Made by a program: the position numbers and the translations under genes. The notes beneath the pieces are model-generated. The model was not told the DNA's origin, searched no databases, and saw nothing but the letters and a program-made list of their open reading frames with translations. Shown here piece by piece: positions 24,711-34,849 of a stretch of DNA of 64,000 nt. Position 1 is the first letter of the stretch. Each line of letters opens with the position of its first letter. The stretch comes from Chitinophaga pinensis (GTDB lineage: Bacteria; Bacteroidota; Bacteroidia; UBA7662), in contig CAMCHJ010000003.1 of assembly GCA_945874665.1 (NCBI GenBank), positions 1 to 64,000 of the forward strand, given 5' to 3'.

Positions 24711-27700
24711 TGGGACGCAAACGCCTCCTTGAACTTCTGGTATGGGTGCTGTTTGGCGCCTTTTTGCTGCTTGGCGTTTACAACCAAATATCGGTCCGTA
24801 AAAAGACTGCCGACTACCTCACGGATGCGTCACAAAGCTTTGAAAACAAATTGCTTTCGGCCGAACAAGACTTCAACAAATGGTTTGAACGAAGCAAGGA
24901 GCTCAAAAACAAGCCATTCGAAGCCTGGTATGGTCTAAATGAAGCCAATCCTTTACCAGAGGAAATAGTGGTGTGGGAAGGCGACAGTTTGATTTATTGG
25001 AGCGGATCGCGGCTTACCCTCGACGACATCTCTACCTTACAACCAGGCTATGTGGCATTAGAGAATTTGATAGGCTACTGTATTGAAAAAAAGCATGGTG
25101 ACATACGGCAATACTATGTGGTTAAACTCAAGAATAACTACGCAGAAGAGAATCAGTATCTCAAAAACGATTTGATAAGCGCTTTAGATGGCCGCGACCA
25201 AATCAGATTGCTTGATAAAACCGAAAAGGGAACTTCTGTAAAAGATGCAACTGGCGCCATAGCCTTCAAAATCAGCTTGGCTTTTAACCAGCGAAGCATC
25301 AATTTAAGTAGTCATGAGCGCTATTCAGCCATCTGCTTTGTACTTGCCATAGCCTTTGCTATTCTTTTGTTTTTTATCCGCCTGGAGCATGCAGCCATTG
25401 AAAGACGCCCTTGGTACAGTCTGTTTGAGTTTACCGTACCGCTTCTGGTGATTCGTTTTTTGCTGTTTAATTACCGCGATTCAATAGGTTTTACATCCCT
25501 TGAGCTTTTTGACCCTAAAATTTTTGCTTCTCATTGGTTGTTGCCCTCCTTTGGTGATTTGTTTTTGCATTTGGTGATGCTCATTTTGCCATTGGCCTTT
25601 GCGTTTCGTTATCGGGTTATTTACAACCATAAAATGCAGCAAATCACAAGTTATTTCCAAAAGCCTGTGATTTTATTTGTGGTCAATACGTTTTTCGTTT
25701 TGTTCCTGCTAGTGAGTTTGCTCATCAGCCGAGATTTGGTTTTTAGCAGTGACATTCCGATTGGTTTAGAATATATTTTCGATTTTAATGGCTACACCTA
25801 CTTGGCCATTTTTACCTACTTGGTATTTATTGGCGTGAATGCGGCTACCTTTTATTTGCATTTTAAATACGTACTTAAAGGATTTTCGATCTGGAGCGTA
25901 GGCGGGTTAATGCTGCTTACAGCCGTATTTATCTACTGGCTGTTCTCCTTTACGGGTGAAATCACCTGGCTAAAAATGTATTGGCGTTGGTGGGTTTTCT
26001 TATGGCTATGCTTCCTGTTGATACAAGCGTTCTCATTGTCGAGATGGCGTTTTGGCATTTATTTTAATGTTTTTATCGCCTTGTGGAGTCTGCTTTTTGG
26101 CTATCAGGTAAGCGAAGCCCTCTACCGAAAGCAAGTTGAAAAGGCCCGATACACGGCGCGCAAAATTTTTGCCCCCAATGATCCAACCGCTATTTATTTG
26201 CTGCTCGACCTCATTCCTAAAATGCAACAGGATGAGGAAATTAAGGACTACAAAACGAGAAATACGGCAGCTGCTAGCCTGCTGCAAAATAGACTTCAGT
26301 ATGTTTATTTGAAAGGCTATCTCGAAAAATACAGTCTACAAGATGCCGTTATCATTGCTGGCCAAGAGCTAGAAGCGCATCAAATCGCGGGTTTTCAAGA
26401 CGACCTACAGCAAATTGACCGCTTCAGTATGCTGCGTCAGTTTAAACAAAATGCGCGGCAGGGCTATTCGCTGCGGGTGCCATTTCAAAGCGACCGCAAC
26501 CACGTGGATACCTTGGTAGTGCGACTTGTGCAGAAAAGCCTGAAGCCCGACAGTCCATTCCCTGGCTTATTGGTTGAAGGCGACTTTGTGCAGCGCAAGA
26601 CCTTCAGTAGCTTTTCGTTTGCTTTGTATGAAAGCGGTCTGCTCATACAGCAGGGCGGAAAATACCCGTATCAGTTGGTGTCGAGTAGTTGGGAAGGCAT
26701 AACAGAGGAGTACAGTCTATCTGAAATCGGAAACCTCTCGCATTTTATTTATAAGCCCGACGAATTTAACATCATTGTGGTCAGTTTTAGCTCCAGCAAT
26801 TGGATACGGGTGTTGGCTTTGTCCTCTGGTTTGTTTTTGTTGATGATTTTGTTGCTTTTTGTCTTCAACCGACTCATTTCAACGCAATTTAATTGGCAGC
26901 GTTTTTTTCATTTAAACTACCGCAACAGGATTGAAATCGCCCTCATCGGGTCGGTATTAACAATCATGGTGGTGATTGGATACGTTACCATCACCTACAC
27001 CGTACTGCGCAGCAGAGGTAATACAGAAGAGCTCGTTACGTCGCGTTTACAAGATATTCAAGCAGCGGTGGAGGGCATTTTAAGAGCCAAGCAGGGCGGT
27101 ATGCGGCTTGGGTTTCGAGAAGATTTCCAGCTGAACCAAGTGGCAGCCAATTTATCGGCCGACTTTTCTATTTATGGCCTAGATGGCAAAATCAGATACA
27201 GCACACAGGAAAAACTCTTTGACCGGAACCTGCTATCAGAATTAGCCCAACCTGATGCTTTTTATCAGGTAGTGCGGTTACAGCAAACGGTTTATTTGCA
27301 AAACGAAAGGGTGGGGCAATTCGCCTTTAAGTCGGCCTATGTGCCCTTACGCGATTCAAAAGGCGCGTTAATGGGCATGTTGAACATGCCATCTTTCGAT
27401 ACAGACGTGCTCGAAAAGGCGGAACTCAACGAGTTTGTAGGGAGTCTGTTAAGTCTGTATTTTATCATGCTTTTGTTGGCAGGTATCATTGTTCTGGGAT
27501 TAGCAGAGCGCATTACATCGCCTATTAAATTGCTCACCGAAGTCATTCTCAAAACCAAAGCGGGCATGCGTAACCAAATGCCTGCTTGGAAACGCAAAGA
27601 TGAAATTGGCGCTTTGATAAGCAGTTACAACAACATGGTAGAGGAGCTCGATCAAAGTGCGAAACTTTTGGCGCGGTCAGAGCGTGAATTGGCTTGGCGT

Positions 27701-28408
27701 GAAATGGCGCGGCAAATATCCCATGAAATCCGAAATCCTTTAACGCCAATGAAGCTAAAGCTGCAGCGGATGTTGCGAGATTATGCTGAAAACCCCACTC
27801 GTTTTAGTGAGCGGTTCAGGTCTGAAGCCTTGTTGGTACTGGAGCAAATTGATGTTTTAGCAGCGGTAGCGGGCGAATTCAGTTCCTTTGCCCAGGTGCA
27901 AGTGGGAGAGAAACAGTCTTTTGACCTGAGGCAGAATTTGTTTTCGGTCTTGGGCCTTTACGACCAACAAATGACCATTGTGTATGAAGATGGCTTGGCT
28001 GCACTGCCGGCCATGCCTTTTGCGCAAGCCATGTTGCAGGACGAAAAATCGTGGCCAAAGTGCATTGCTTTTGGGGATGCACTGCAGGTGCAGCGTGTTT
28101 TTCAAAATTTGATCAAAAATGCCCTTCAATCTGTTCCAGAAGCCAGAAAACCCGAAATCCAGATCCGTTTGTATCAAGCAGGTGCCTTTTACAACATTGA
28201 TTTGATTGACAATGGAAGCGGCATCCCCTTAGAAAACCGGGAACGTATTTTTCAGCCCAACTTTACCACCAAAAGCTCGGGAATGGGTTTGGGCTTGGCT
28301 ATTGTGAAAAAAATCATGGAGCAAAACGAAGGGAACATTGGTTTTGAAACAACAGAAGGCGTTGGATCACGTTTTTATGTTCAATTCCCTGTTCATCAGG
28401 ACGCCTAA
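24710..28408 (+). CDS. Large membrane sensor histidine kinase, NtrY-like
   Basis: The product is 1232 residues. There is a TM near residue 8-28, an extracytoplasmic region, a block of about eight TM segments (210-460), further TM segments near 705, 745 and 915, then HAMP (ERITSPIKLLTEV), the H box with phospho-acceptor His about 1005 (QISHEIRNPLTPMKLKL), the N box (QNLIKNALQSVP), and the G boxes (DNGSGIP, FTTKSSGMGLGLAIVKKI). The H box NPLTPMKL is that of NtrY kinases. No response regulator is adjacent, so the kinase is orphan in this window. It is coupled to hldD and to the beta-barrel gene by TAATG overlaps. Confidence 0.9.
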   Translation: MGRKRLLELLVWVLFGAFLLLGVYNQISVRKKTADYLTDASQSFENKLLSAEQDFNKWFERSKELKNKPFEAWYGLNEANPLPEEIVVWEGDSLIYWSGSRLTLDDISTLQPGYVALENLIGYCIEKKHGDIRQYYVVKLKNNYAEENQYLKNDLISALDGRDQIRLLDKTEKGTSVKDATGAIAFKISLAFNQRSINLSSHERYSAICFVLAIAFAILLFFIRLEHAAIERRPWYSLFEFTVPLLVIRFLLFNYRDSIGFTSLELFDPKIFASHWLLPSFGDLFLHLVMLILPLAFAFRYRVIYNHKMQQITSYFQKPVILFVVNTFFVLFLLVSLLISRDLVFSSDIPIGLEYIFDFNGYTYLAIFTYLVFIGVNAATFYLHFKYVLKGFSIWSVGGLMLLTAVFIYWLFSFTGEITWLKMYWRWWVFLWLCFLLIQAFSLSRWRFGIYFNVFIALWSLLFGYQVSEALYRKQVEKARYTARKIFAPNDPTAIYLLLDLIPKMQQDEEIKDYKTRNTAAASLLQNRLQYVYLKGYLEKYSLQDAVIIAGQELEAHQIAGFQDDLQQIDRFSMLRQFKQNARQGYSLRVPFQSDRNHVDTLVVRLVQKSLKPDSPFPGLLVEGDFVQRKTFSSFSFALYESGLLIQQGGKYPYQLVSSSWEGITEEYSLSEIGNLSHFIYKPDEFNIIVVSFSSSNWIRVLALSSGLFLLMILLLFVFNRLISTQFNWQRFFHLNYRNRIEIALIGSVLTIMVVIGYVTITYTVLRSRGNTEELVTSRLQDIQAAVEGILRAKQGGMRLGFREDFQLNQVAANLSADFSIYGLDGKIRYSTQEKLFDRNLLSELAQPDAFYQVVRLQQTVYLQNERVGQFAFKSAYVPLRDSKGALMGMLNMPSFDTDVLEKAELNEFVGSLLSLYFIMLLLAGIIVLGLAERITSPIKLLTEVILKTKAGMRNQMPAWKRKDEIGALISSYNNMVEELDQSAKLLARSERELAWREMARQISHEIRNPLTPMKLKLQRMLRDYAENPTRFSERFRSEALLVLEQIDVLAAVAGEFSSFAQVQVGEKQSFDLRQNLFSVLGLYDQQMTIVYEDGLAALPAMPFAQAMLQDEKSWPKCIAFGDALQVQRVFQNLIKNALQSVPEARKPEIQIRLYQAGAFYNIDLIDNGSGIPLENRERIFQPNFTTKSSGMGLGLAIVKKIMEQNEGNIGFETTEGVGSRFYVQFPVHQDA

Positions 28409-31400
28409 TGACGCGATTATTTGCTTGGATTTGTTTTGTTTTAGTGGTGTTGGCAGGCAGCAGTGGCCGTGCGCAAGATTTGGACAGCAAAAGGAGCAAG
28501 GTAGTTTTGGTAACAGATTCGATGGTGCTGTTAGACAGTTTGCCCGTCATTACCAACAGCGTTTACATCAAAGCCAAACAAGGTATCTGGCATAAACTAG
28601 CTGATTCAAGCATTTTTAATCAAAAGTACATTTTTATTCCTCAGTATATAAATGAGACCATTGAGGTGCGTTACCGGGTGCTCATGTACGCCTTTCATCA
28701 ACCCATTTTTAACAAAGATGCCCGACTAAGCACCGACATTCGATTCGCTCGAGAGAACCCGTTCAATGTATTGCCTGAGCAGCAGCAGGCCGATAACCTA
28801 TTTGATTTTCAGCAACTCGACAAACAAGGCAGTATTTCGCGTGGTTTAGGCGTAGGCAACAACCAAAACTTAGTCTTAAATGCAGGCTTTAACCTGCAGC
28901 TTTCAGGTAAATTAACCGATTCGGTAGAGTTGTTGGCCAGCATGACCGATAATAATTTGCCTTTTCAGCCGGATGGCTACACACAGCAACTGCAAGACTT
29001 TGACCGGGTGTTTGTTCAAATACGCGATCGAAAAAACAGCTTGATTGTGGGAGACTATGATTTAACGCGGCCAAACAGCTACTTCCTCAACTTCTTCAAA
29101 AATGTAAAAGGCGCACGCATCGACAACACCATTACACAGCTAGCCAAGGGCACGTTAAAGCAAACAGCCAGTTTTTCAGCCGCTCGAGGCCAATTTGGCC
29201 GCAATGTTTTTTTGGGAAGAGAAGGAAACCAAGGGCCTTACCGCCTCATCGGCAACAATCCCGGTGAGTTCATCGTCATTCTCGCCGGCTCTGAGCGCAT
29301 ATACATAGATGGCGAGTTGCTCAAACGAGGTGAGCAATACGATTATGTGATTGACTACAATACAGCAGACCTCATTTTTACACCTAACAGATTAATCACC
29401 AACCAAAGCCGCATCATTGCAGAGTTTGAGTATGCCAATCAGGCTTTCGCGCGAAGCATTGCCTATTATGGTGCGGATTACGAGCGGAACCGCGTTAAAA
29501 TCGGTTTTCATTCCTATCGCGAATCCGACAACCGTAACCAGCCGCTTTTTCAAGACCTCAGCAACGATCAGCAGCGGTTTTTAAGCACCTTAGGCGATTC
29601 AGTGGGAGCTGCAGCATTCCCTTCAGCAGTCGAAAGTCCTTTCGATGGTCGCCAAATACGTTACAAACAGATAGATTCACTCGGCTTTTTCCCTGTGTAT
29701 GTGTACAGCATCCATCCCGATTCCGCCCGTTTTTCAGTGAGTTTCAGTTTGGTAGGACAAGGCAGGGGCGATTACATCCAGGCTATTTCTACCGCTAACG
29801 GACGGGTTTTTCAGTGGGTTGCGCCAGAAATCAGCAATGGCGATACCCTACGCAAAGGCACCCACGCGCCAGTCATACGGCTCACCGCGCCCAATCGCTT
29901 GCAAATGAGTACCCTCAATGCGGCGCTTCCCATTGATCAACATACCAATTTGCTAGTGGAAGGCGCGCAATCGGTTAACGACCAAAACCTGTTCTCCGAC
30001 ATCAATAATGAAAGCAACCAAGGCTACGCCTTAAAAGCTAAATTGCAAACCAATCGCCCATTGAATGCAGCTAAGAACCTGCTTTTGCGGGCTGCATTAG
30101 ATGTTGAATGGCTCGATGACAACTTTAAAATTGTACAGCCCTACCGGAACATGGAATTTGCCCGCGACTGGAATGTACCCACGCTGTACGCGGAGCGCGA
30201 AGAGCGCATGACGGGGCTACTGGTAGGATTAAGCTACAAAGATTCGACGCGCATTGACTATAATTTTAAGCAATACCTCATTTCTGATCTTTATCAAGGC
30301 AGCAGACAAGGTCTGTTGGCAACGCACCACGACAAAAAAACACAAGCAGCCGTGTCTTACGATGTGCTTTCGTCGAGCTCCGCCTTTTTTGAAGGCGATT
30401 ATACGCGCGCCAAAGCAAACATACAGCGAACATTTGGCCGGTTGCAAGCTGGAGCCTCCTATGAGCTCGAAGACAACCTCGTTTTTAGGCCAGGAACGGA
30501 TACTTTAGCCATCAATAGCTTTAGATTTGATATCGCCAACCTCTTTGTGAGCTATCAAACAGCAGCCTTCGATAAAATCAGTTTGCGCTATACCTATCGA
30601 AACGACCTATTGCCCTTTGGCTTAACGGATTTGCAAGAAACCCAAACGGGCCACAGCTATACCTTGGCAACGGAGTTGAACCGCTGGGAAGACCATCTTT
30701 TTAAATTGACAGCCACGTACCGACTGCTCAATACCTTTGAAACCCCAGAGCAATTGGCAAATCGCGAAGGCAATTACCTGGGTCAGCTAGAATACAGCGG
30801 TAATTTTATCAAGAAACTATTGACGTGGAGCAGTTTTTATTCGTTTTCACAGGGGCAGGAGTTGAGACGGGAAATTGCCTATTTAGAAGTGCCACGCGGA
30901 CAAGGCAATTATACTTGGATCGACTACAATGAGAATGGCGTGCAGGAGCTCGACGAATTTGAATTGTCGTTTTTTACAGATCAGGCCAATTACATTAAGA
31001 TATTCATCCCGGGAAACACTTTTGTGGCCACCTATTCTAACAAATTCAACCAAACGTTTCAGCTCAATCCTGCCAATCTGCTTTCTAAGAAGCATTGGTT
31101 GTCGCGTTTCAGCAATCTTACAGCTTTCTCCATGGAGCAAAAAAACCAAGGAAATAGCGCCATTACCTTTCTCAATCCTTTTGATTTGCGTTTAGCAGAC
31201 ACCTCGTTGGTTGCGGCTAATGGCAACATTCGCAACACCTTATTTTACAACAGAAACAGTCCTAAGTTTGGCATTGACTTCGGTTACCAGCGTAATTTGC
31301 AGCGGATACTGCTCGCTAACGGCACCGAAACCCGGGAAAACACCGATCAAAATATCCGTTTACGCTGGAATGTGCTGCAGCAATTAAATTTTGAGAGTTT

Positions 31401-31878
31401 GCTCCAAAGAGGCCAACGGGTACTAACCGCAGATTTATTTGCTGTACGTAATTACAACATTAACCAAGTAGAGTGGGTGCCGGCTTTGAATTGGACTGCC
31501 AACAGCAAATTGCGTGTTGGGTTAAAATACGCCTACCGTGAAAAGGTAAATGAACGTACGCTCCTTGCCAGCGAAACTTCTGCGGAACGGGTAAATATCC
31601 AAGAATTGGGAGGGGAGCTGAACTACAACTTATTGGCTTCAAGTGCTATCCGCATTACTTTCTCCAATATCAACAACTCCTTTATCGGCGACCCCAACAG
31701 TCCTGTGGGTTTCGAAATGCTCCAAGGCCTCTTGCCCGGCAGCAACCAAGTGTGGTCGGTGAGTTTGTTCCGAAAACTATCTAATAACCTGCAGCTTAAC
31801 CTTACCTACGATGGCCGAAATGCCAAAAACACGCCTGTGGTTCATACAGGCAGGGTGCAGGCGCGCTTGGTTTTTTAG
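28408..31878 (+). CDS. Very large outer-membrane beta-barrel candidate, function unknown
   Basis: The product is 1156 residues with an N-terminal signal peptide (FAWICFVLVVLAGSSGRAQ). A conserved-looking central part contains GSISRGLGVGNN, SGKLTDSVELLASMTDNNLP, GREGNQGPYRLIGNNPGEF and YDYVIDYNTADLIFTPNRL, where a rigid domain is inserted. From about 480 onward alternating hydrophobic/polar strands dominate (for example RIDYNFKQYLISD) and the chain ends in Phe, as outer-membrane barrels often do. I recall similar uncharacterised proteins in Bacteroidota but no assigned function. It overlaps the histidine kinase stop (TAATG) and is convergent with the CsaA-like gene, with overlapping stops. Confidence 0.75.
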   Translation: MTRLFAWICFVLVVLAGSSGRAQDLDSKRSKVVLVTDSMVLLDSLPVITNSVYIKAKQGIWHKLADSSIFNQKYIFIPQYINETIEVRYRVLMYAFHQPIFNKDARLSTDIRFARENPFNVLPEQQQADNLFDFQQLDKQGSISRGLGVGNNQNLVLNAGFNLQLSGKLTDSVELLASMTDNNLPFQPDGYTQQLQDFDRVFVQIRDRKNSLIVGDYDLTRPNSYFLNFFKNVKGARIDNTITQLAKGTLKQTASFSAARGQFGRNVFLGREGNQGPYRLIGNNPGEFIVILAGSERIYIDGELLKRGEQYDYVIDYNTADLIFTPNRLITNQSRIIAEFEYANQAFARSIAYYGADYERNRVKIGFHSYRESDNRNQPLFQDLSNDQQRFLSTLGDSVGAAAFPSAVESPFDGRQIRYKQIDSLGFFPVYVYSIHPDSARFSVSFSLVGQGRGDYIQAISTANGRVFQWVAPEISNGDTLRKGTHAPVIRLTAPNRLQMSTLNAALPIDQHTNLLVEGAQSVNDQNLFSDINNESNQGYALKAKLQTNRPLNAAKNLLLRAALDVEWLDDNFKIVQPYRNMEFARDWNVPTLYAEREERMTGLLVGLSYKDSTRIDYNFKQYLISDLYQGSRQGLLATHHDKKTQAAVSYDVLSSSSAFFEGDYTRAKANIQRTFGRLQAGASYELEDNLVFRPGTDTLAINSFRFDIANLFVSYQTAAFDKISLRYTYRNDLLPFGLTDLQETQTGHSYTLATELNRWEDHLFKLTATYRLLNTFETPEQLANREGNYLGQLEYSGNFIKKLLTWSSFYSFSQGQELRREIAYLEVPRGQGNYTWIDYNENGVQELDEFELSFFTDQANYIKIFIPGNTFVATYSNKFNQTFQLNPANLLSKKHWLSRFSNLTAFSMEQKNQGNSAITFLNPFDLRLADTSLVAANGNIRNTLFYNRNSPKFGIDFGYQRNLQRILLANGTETRENTDQNIRLRWNVLQQLNFESLLQRGQRVLTADLFAVRNYNINQVEWVPALNWTANSKLRVGLKYAYREKVNERTLLASETSAERVNIQELGGELNYNLLASSAIRITFSNINNSFIGDPNSPVGFEMLQGLLPGSNQVWSVSLFRKLSNNLQLNLTYDGRNAKNTPVVHTGRVQARLVF

Positions 31879-32234
31879 CCGATTCGTACGCCATTGGCTG
31901 TGCTGCGTTCTGGCTGGAGCAAAATCACTTTACCTGCCTCGTCTACCGCGCCTAATACCAAGCATTCCGACATAAAATTGGCAATTTGTTTGGGCGGGAA
32001 GTTCACCACCGCAATCACCTGCCTACCAATTAAAGCCTGGGCATCGTAAAGCTGGGTGATTTGGGCGGAGGACTTCCGCAGGCCAATGCTTGGTCCAAAG
32101 TCAATTTCGAGCTGATAAGCGGGTTTACGAGCTTTTTCAAAAACGACTGCCGAGACGATGGTACCTACCCGCATCTCCACTTGCTCAAAAGTTGCCCAAT
32201 CGAGCGTTGCTATTTGATGAGGCGCATCAGCCAT
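31875..32234 (-). CDS. CsaA-like tRNA-binding domain protein
   Basis: The product is 119 residues and consists of one OB-fold tRNA-binding domain: RVGTIVSAVVFEKARKPAYQ, IGLRKSSAQITQLY, GRQVIAVVNFPPKQIANFMSE. This is the CsaA pattern, a homodimeric tRNA-binding protein proposed to act as a chaperone in Bacillus. The start overlaps the end of the aldehyde dehydrogenase gene by 25 bp, so the two are co-transcribed. Alternative: a YgjH-type tRNA-binding protein. Confidence 0.88.
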   Translation of the reverse strand: MADAPHQIATLDWATFEQVEMRVGTIVSAVVFEKARKPAYQLEIDFGPSIGLRKSSAQITQLYDAQALIGRQVIAVVNFPPKQIANFMSECLVLGAVDEAGKVILLQPERSTANGVRIG

Positions 32235-33631
32235 TTGATGAGCTTTTGTTTTTGCGGTCCGTACGGTGGATACAGCATTTTGTTCACATTGAAACGAGTG
32301 AATTGATGGAAAACAGACTTTTCATGAGAAAAAGTTTTGAATCCAGCCAAGCCATGGTAATTGCCAAAACCACTTTGGTTGATGCCGCCAAAGGGCAATT
32401 CTGGATTGGTAATATGCACTACTACATCGTTGATGCAACTGCCACCAGAAGAAGTTTGCTGTAAAATTTGGTTGATTTTGAAGTCGTTTTTGCTGAAAAC
32501 ATACAAGGCCAACGGCTTATCGTGCGCATTGATGTAACTGATGGCATCTTGGGTGTGGTTTACACCTACCAAGGGTAAAATCGGTCCAAAAATCTCCTCT
32601 TGCATCACCAGCATGCTGCTGTCAACAGGGCTGATAACAGTTGGACTTAAACGCCTGTTTTCATCGTCGAAATGCCCTCCAAGTAATATTTTGGCTCCTT
32701 TTTCAGTGGCATCTTGCAATAAATGCCGCATCCGGTTGTAGTGTCGCTCGCTTACAATGGCCGACATGTCGGAAGAGGTTTCGTCTTTACTTTTGAAAGT
32801 TTCCATTGCCTTGCCAAGTGCTGCCACAAAAACCTCAATCATATCCTTGTTAATAAGCACATAATCCGGTGCAATGCAGGTTTGTCCCGCATTCAAAAAC
32901 TTGCCCCACATCAATTTGGCTGCTGCAGTTTGCAAATCCGCCGATTCATCAATAATGGCAGGTGATTTACCGCCTAATTCGAGGGTCACGCCGGCCAAAT
33001 GTTTGGCTGCTGCTTTCATAATTTCTCGGCCTACAGGCGTACTTCCTGTAAAAAAGATGTGGTGAAAAGGTTGTTCTAACAGGGCTTGTGATGCTTCTAT
33101 GCCCCCTTCAACTACCCGTACTTCCTCGGGTGCAAAGGTACTGGCAATCACTTTGCCGATAATCTTGGTGGTATGGGGAGTGAATTCTGAAGGCTTGATG
33201 GTAACCGCGTTGCCCGCAGCCACAGCTGCAATCAAGGGGGCAAGTGCTAAATAAAATGGGTAGTTCCAGGGTGCAATGATCAAAACAACTCCTTTGGGCT
33301 CGTAATGAATCACCGATTTTCCTAGTAAAAAAGGGAAGTGGTTGCTTACGCGTTTGGGGCGCATCCAGTTGCTTAAATTTTTCTTGAAATACTTGATTTC
33401 CATGTACAAAGGTGCTAGCTCCGTAAGCTTTACTTCAACCGATGGCTTCTTAAAATCTTCCCACATGGCCTGCATCAGCTCGTCTTCATGCGCGCTGATG
33501 GCCGCATGAAGGCGTTCCAGTTTAGCCACGCGTTCATTAGCGGTGGTGAGCCGCAGGCTGTGACTAAAAGTTAACTGCTCTTGGTACATGGTGTCAAGTA
33601 ACGAGTTGGGCGGCTGAAGGTTTTTCTCCAT
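32210..33631 (-). CDS. Aldehyde dehydrogenase
   Basis: NAD(P)-dependent oxidation of an aldehyde to the acid; substrate unknown. The product is 473 residues. The catalytic Glu is in TLELGGKSPAI and the nucleophilic Cys in LNAGQTCIAPDYVL near residue 245; NYPFYLALAPL and GNAVTIKPSE form the cofactor site. The short length and C-terminal FGNYHGLAGFKTFSH plus hydrophobic tail match the ALDH3-type (fatty or aromatic aldehyde) subfamily. ATG 33631 is chosen; the longer frame adds 16 unconserved residues. A further internal ATG is possible. Confidence 0.92.
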   Translation of the reverse strand: MEKNLQPPNSLLDTMYQEQLTFSHSLRLTTANERVAKLERLHAAISAHEDELMQAMWEDFKKPSVEVKLTELAPLYMEIKYFKKNLSNWMRPKRVSNHFPFLLGKSVIHYEPKGVVLIIAPWNYPFYLALAPLIAAVAAGNAVTIKPSEFTPHTTKIIGKVIASTFAPEEVRVVEGGIEASQALLEQPFHHIFFTGSTPVGREIMKAAAKHLAGVTLELGGKSPAIIDESADLQTAAAKLMWGKFLNAGQTCIAPDYVLINKDMIEVFVAALGKAMETFKSKDETSSDMSAIVSERHYNRMRHLLQDATEKGAKILLGGHFDDENRRLSPTVISPVDSSMLVMQEEIFGPILPLVGVNHTQDAISYINAHDKPLALYVFSKNDFKINQILQQTSSGGSCINDVVVHITNPELPFGGINQSGFGNYHGLAGFKTFSHEKSVFHQFTRFNVNKMLYPPYGPQKQKLIKWLMRLIK

Positions 33632-33695
33632 AGGATTTGGATGTGCGGTTAACAGCAATGGAGAACTGAAGTCCACCACGGTGCTAATGTATGGC

Positions 33696-34803
33696 TTAAT
33701 TGTCTTTATTGTTCAAGGCACTTTCTTGCTGCTCCATCAGGTAGGCTTTGATAAACTCCTCCAGATCACCATCTAGTACAGCCTGTACATTGGATGTTTC
33801 GTAACCCGAACGCACATCTTTGATGAGTTTGTAGGGATGTAAAACGTAAGAACGTATCTGTGAGCCCCACTCAATTTTCTTCTTGGTAGCCTCAATGGCG
33901 TCGCGGGCTTCGTTTCTTTTGCGAATTTCGAGCTCATAGAGCTGCGATTTTAGCATTTGCATGGCGCGCTCTTTGTTGCCAATCTGTGAGCGTTCTACTT
34001 GGCACTGGATTTGAATGCCAGTGGGTTTGTGGAAGAGCTGCACCTTGGTTTCTACTTTGTTTACGTTTTGACCACCGGCACCACCTGAACGGGAGGTTTG
34101 AATCTCGATATCAGCTGGATTAATTTCAATTTCGATCGTATCGTCTACCAGGGGATAGGCATAAACCGAGGCAAACGACGTATGTCTGCGCGCATTTGAG
34201 TCAAAAGGGGAGATGCGCACCAAACGATGCACGCCATTTTCGCTTTTCAGGTAGCCATAGGCAAAATCGCCTTGAAACTCGAGTGTTACCGATTTAATGC
34301 CGGCCTCGTCACCGTCTTGCAAGTCTAGTTCACGCACGGTATACCCTTGTCGCTCGCCGTACATGATGTACATGCGCATGAGCATCGACGCCCAATCTTG
34401 ACTCTCCGTGCCTCCTGCGCCTGAATTGATGGTGAGCACCGCGCTCATCTGATCTTCTTCACTGCGCAGCATGTTTTTGAACTCGAGCTTTTCGAAGAGC
34501 TGCACGGCGCTGTGATAATGCGCATCCAACTCATCAGCACTCAGTTCACCGGCTTGCTGAAACTCATAATATACTTCTAGATCGCCATAAGCGGCTGCTG
34601 CTTCGTCGTACATGGCCACCCATTGCTTGGGCATTTTGACCGATTTCATGAGTTTTTCGGCTTTTTCGGCATTGTCCCAAAAGCCAGGGGCCGTTGAACG
34701 GTCCTCAATGTCTTTGATCGCGGCTAATTTGCTATCGACGTCAAAGATACCTCCTCAGCGCTTCTAATCGCGCTCTCAAGTCTTCTAAATGCTCTGCTCT
34801 CAT
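33696..34803 (-). CDS. prfB: Peptide chain release factor 2 with programmed +1 frameshift
   Basis: RF2 terminates translation at UGA and UAA. The gene is in two frames: 34803-34744 encodes 20 residues ([20 protein letters not shown]) and stops at TGA 34743-34741. After skipping T 34743, the second frame 34742-33696 encodes 348 residues ([20 protein letters not shown] and onward). The slip site AGG AGG TAT CTT TGA C has the Shine-Dalgarno-like AGGAGG, the CTT slippery codon and weak TGAC context of the classical autoregulatory site. The GGQ loop is [18 protein letters not shown]; the tripeptide region follows the RF2 pattern. Total about 368 residues, normal for RF2. Confidence 0.96.
34741..34755 (-). 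promoter_or_regulatory. RF2 autoregulatory +1 frameshift site
   Basis: On the minus strand AGG AGG TAT CTT TGA. Slow termination at UGA when RF2 is scarce favours slippage of the CUU tRNA onto UUU, restoring the main frame. AGGAGG lies 3 bases before the CTT codon, the spacing known to stimulate +1 slippage. Confidence 0.93.
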
Positions 34804-34849
34804 AAGGCTGCTAAGATAGTGGTTTTGCTTGAAAAGTGGACTGTGGCGG

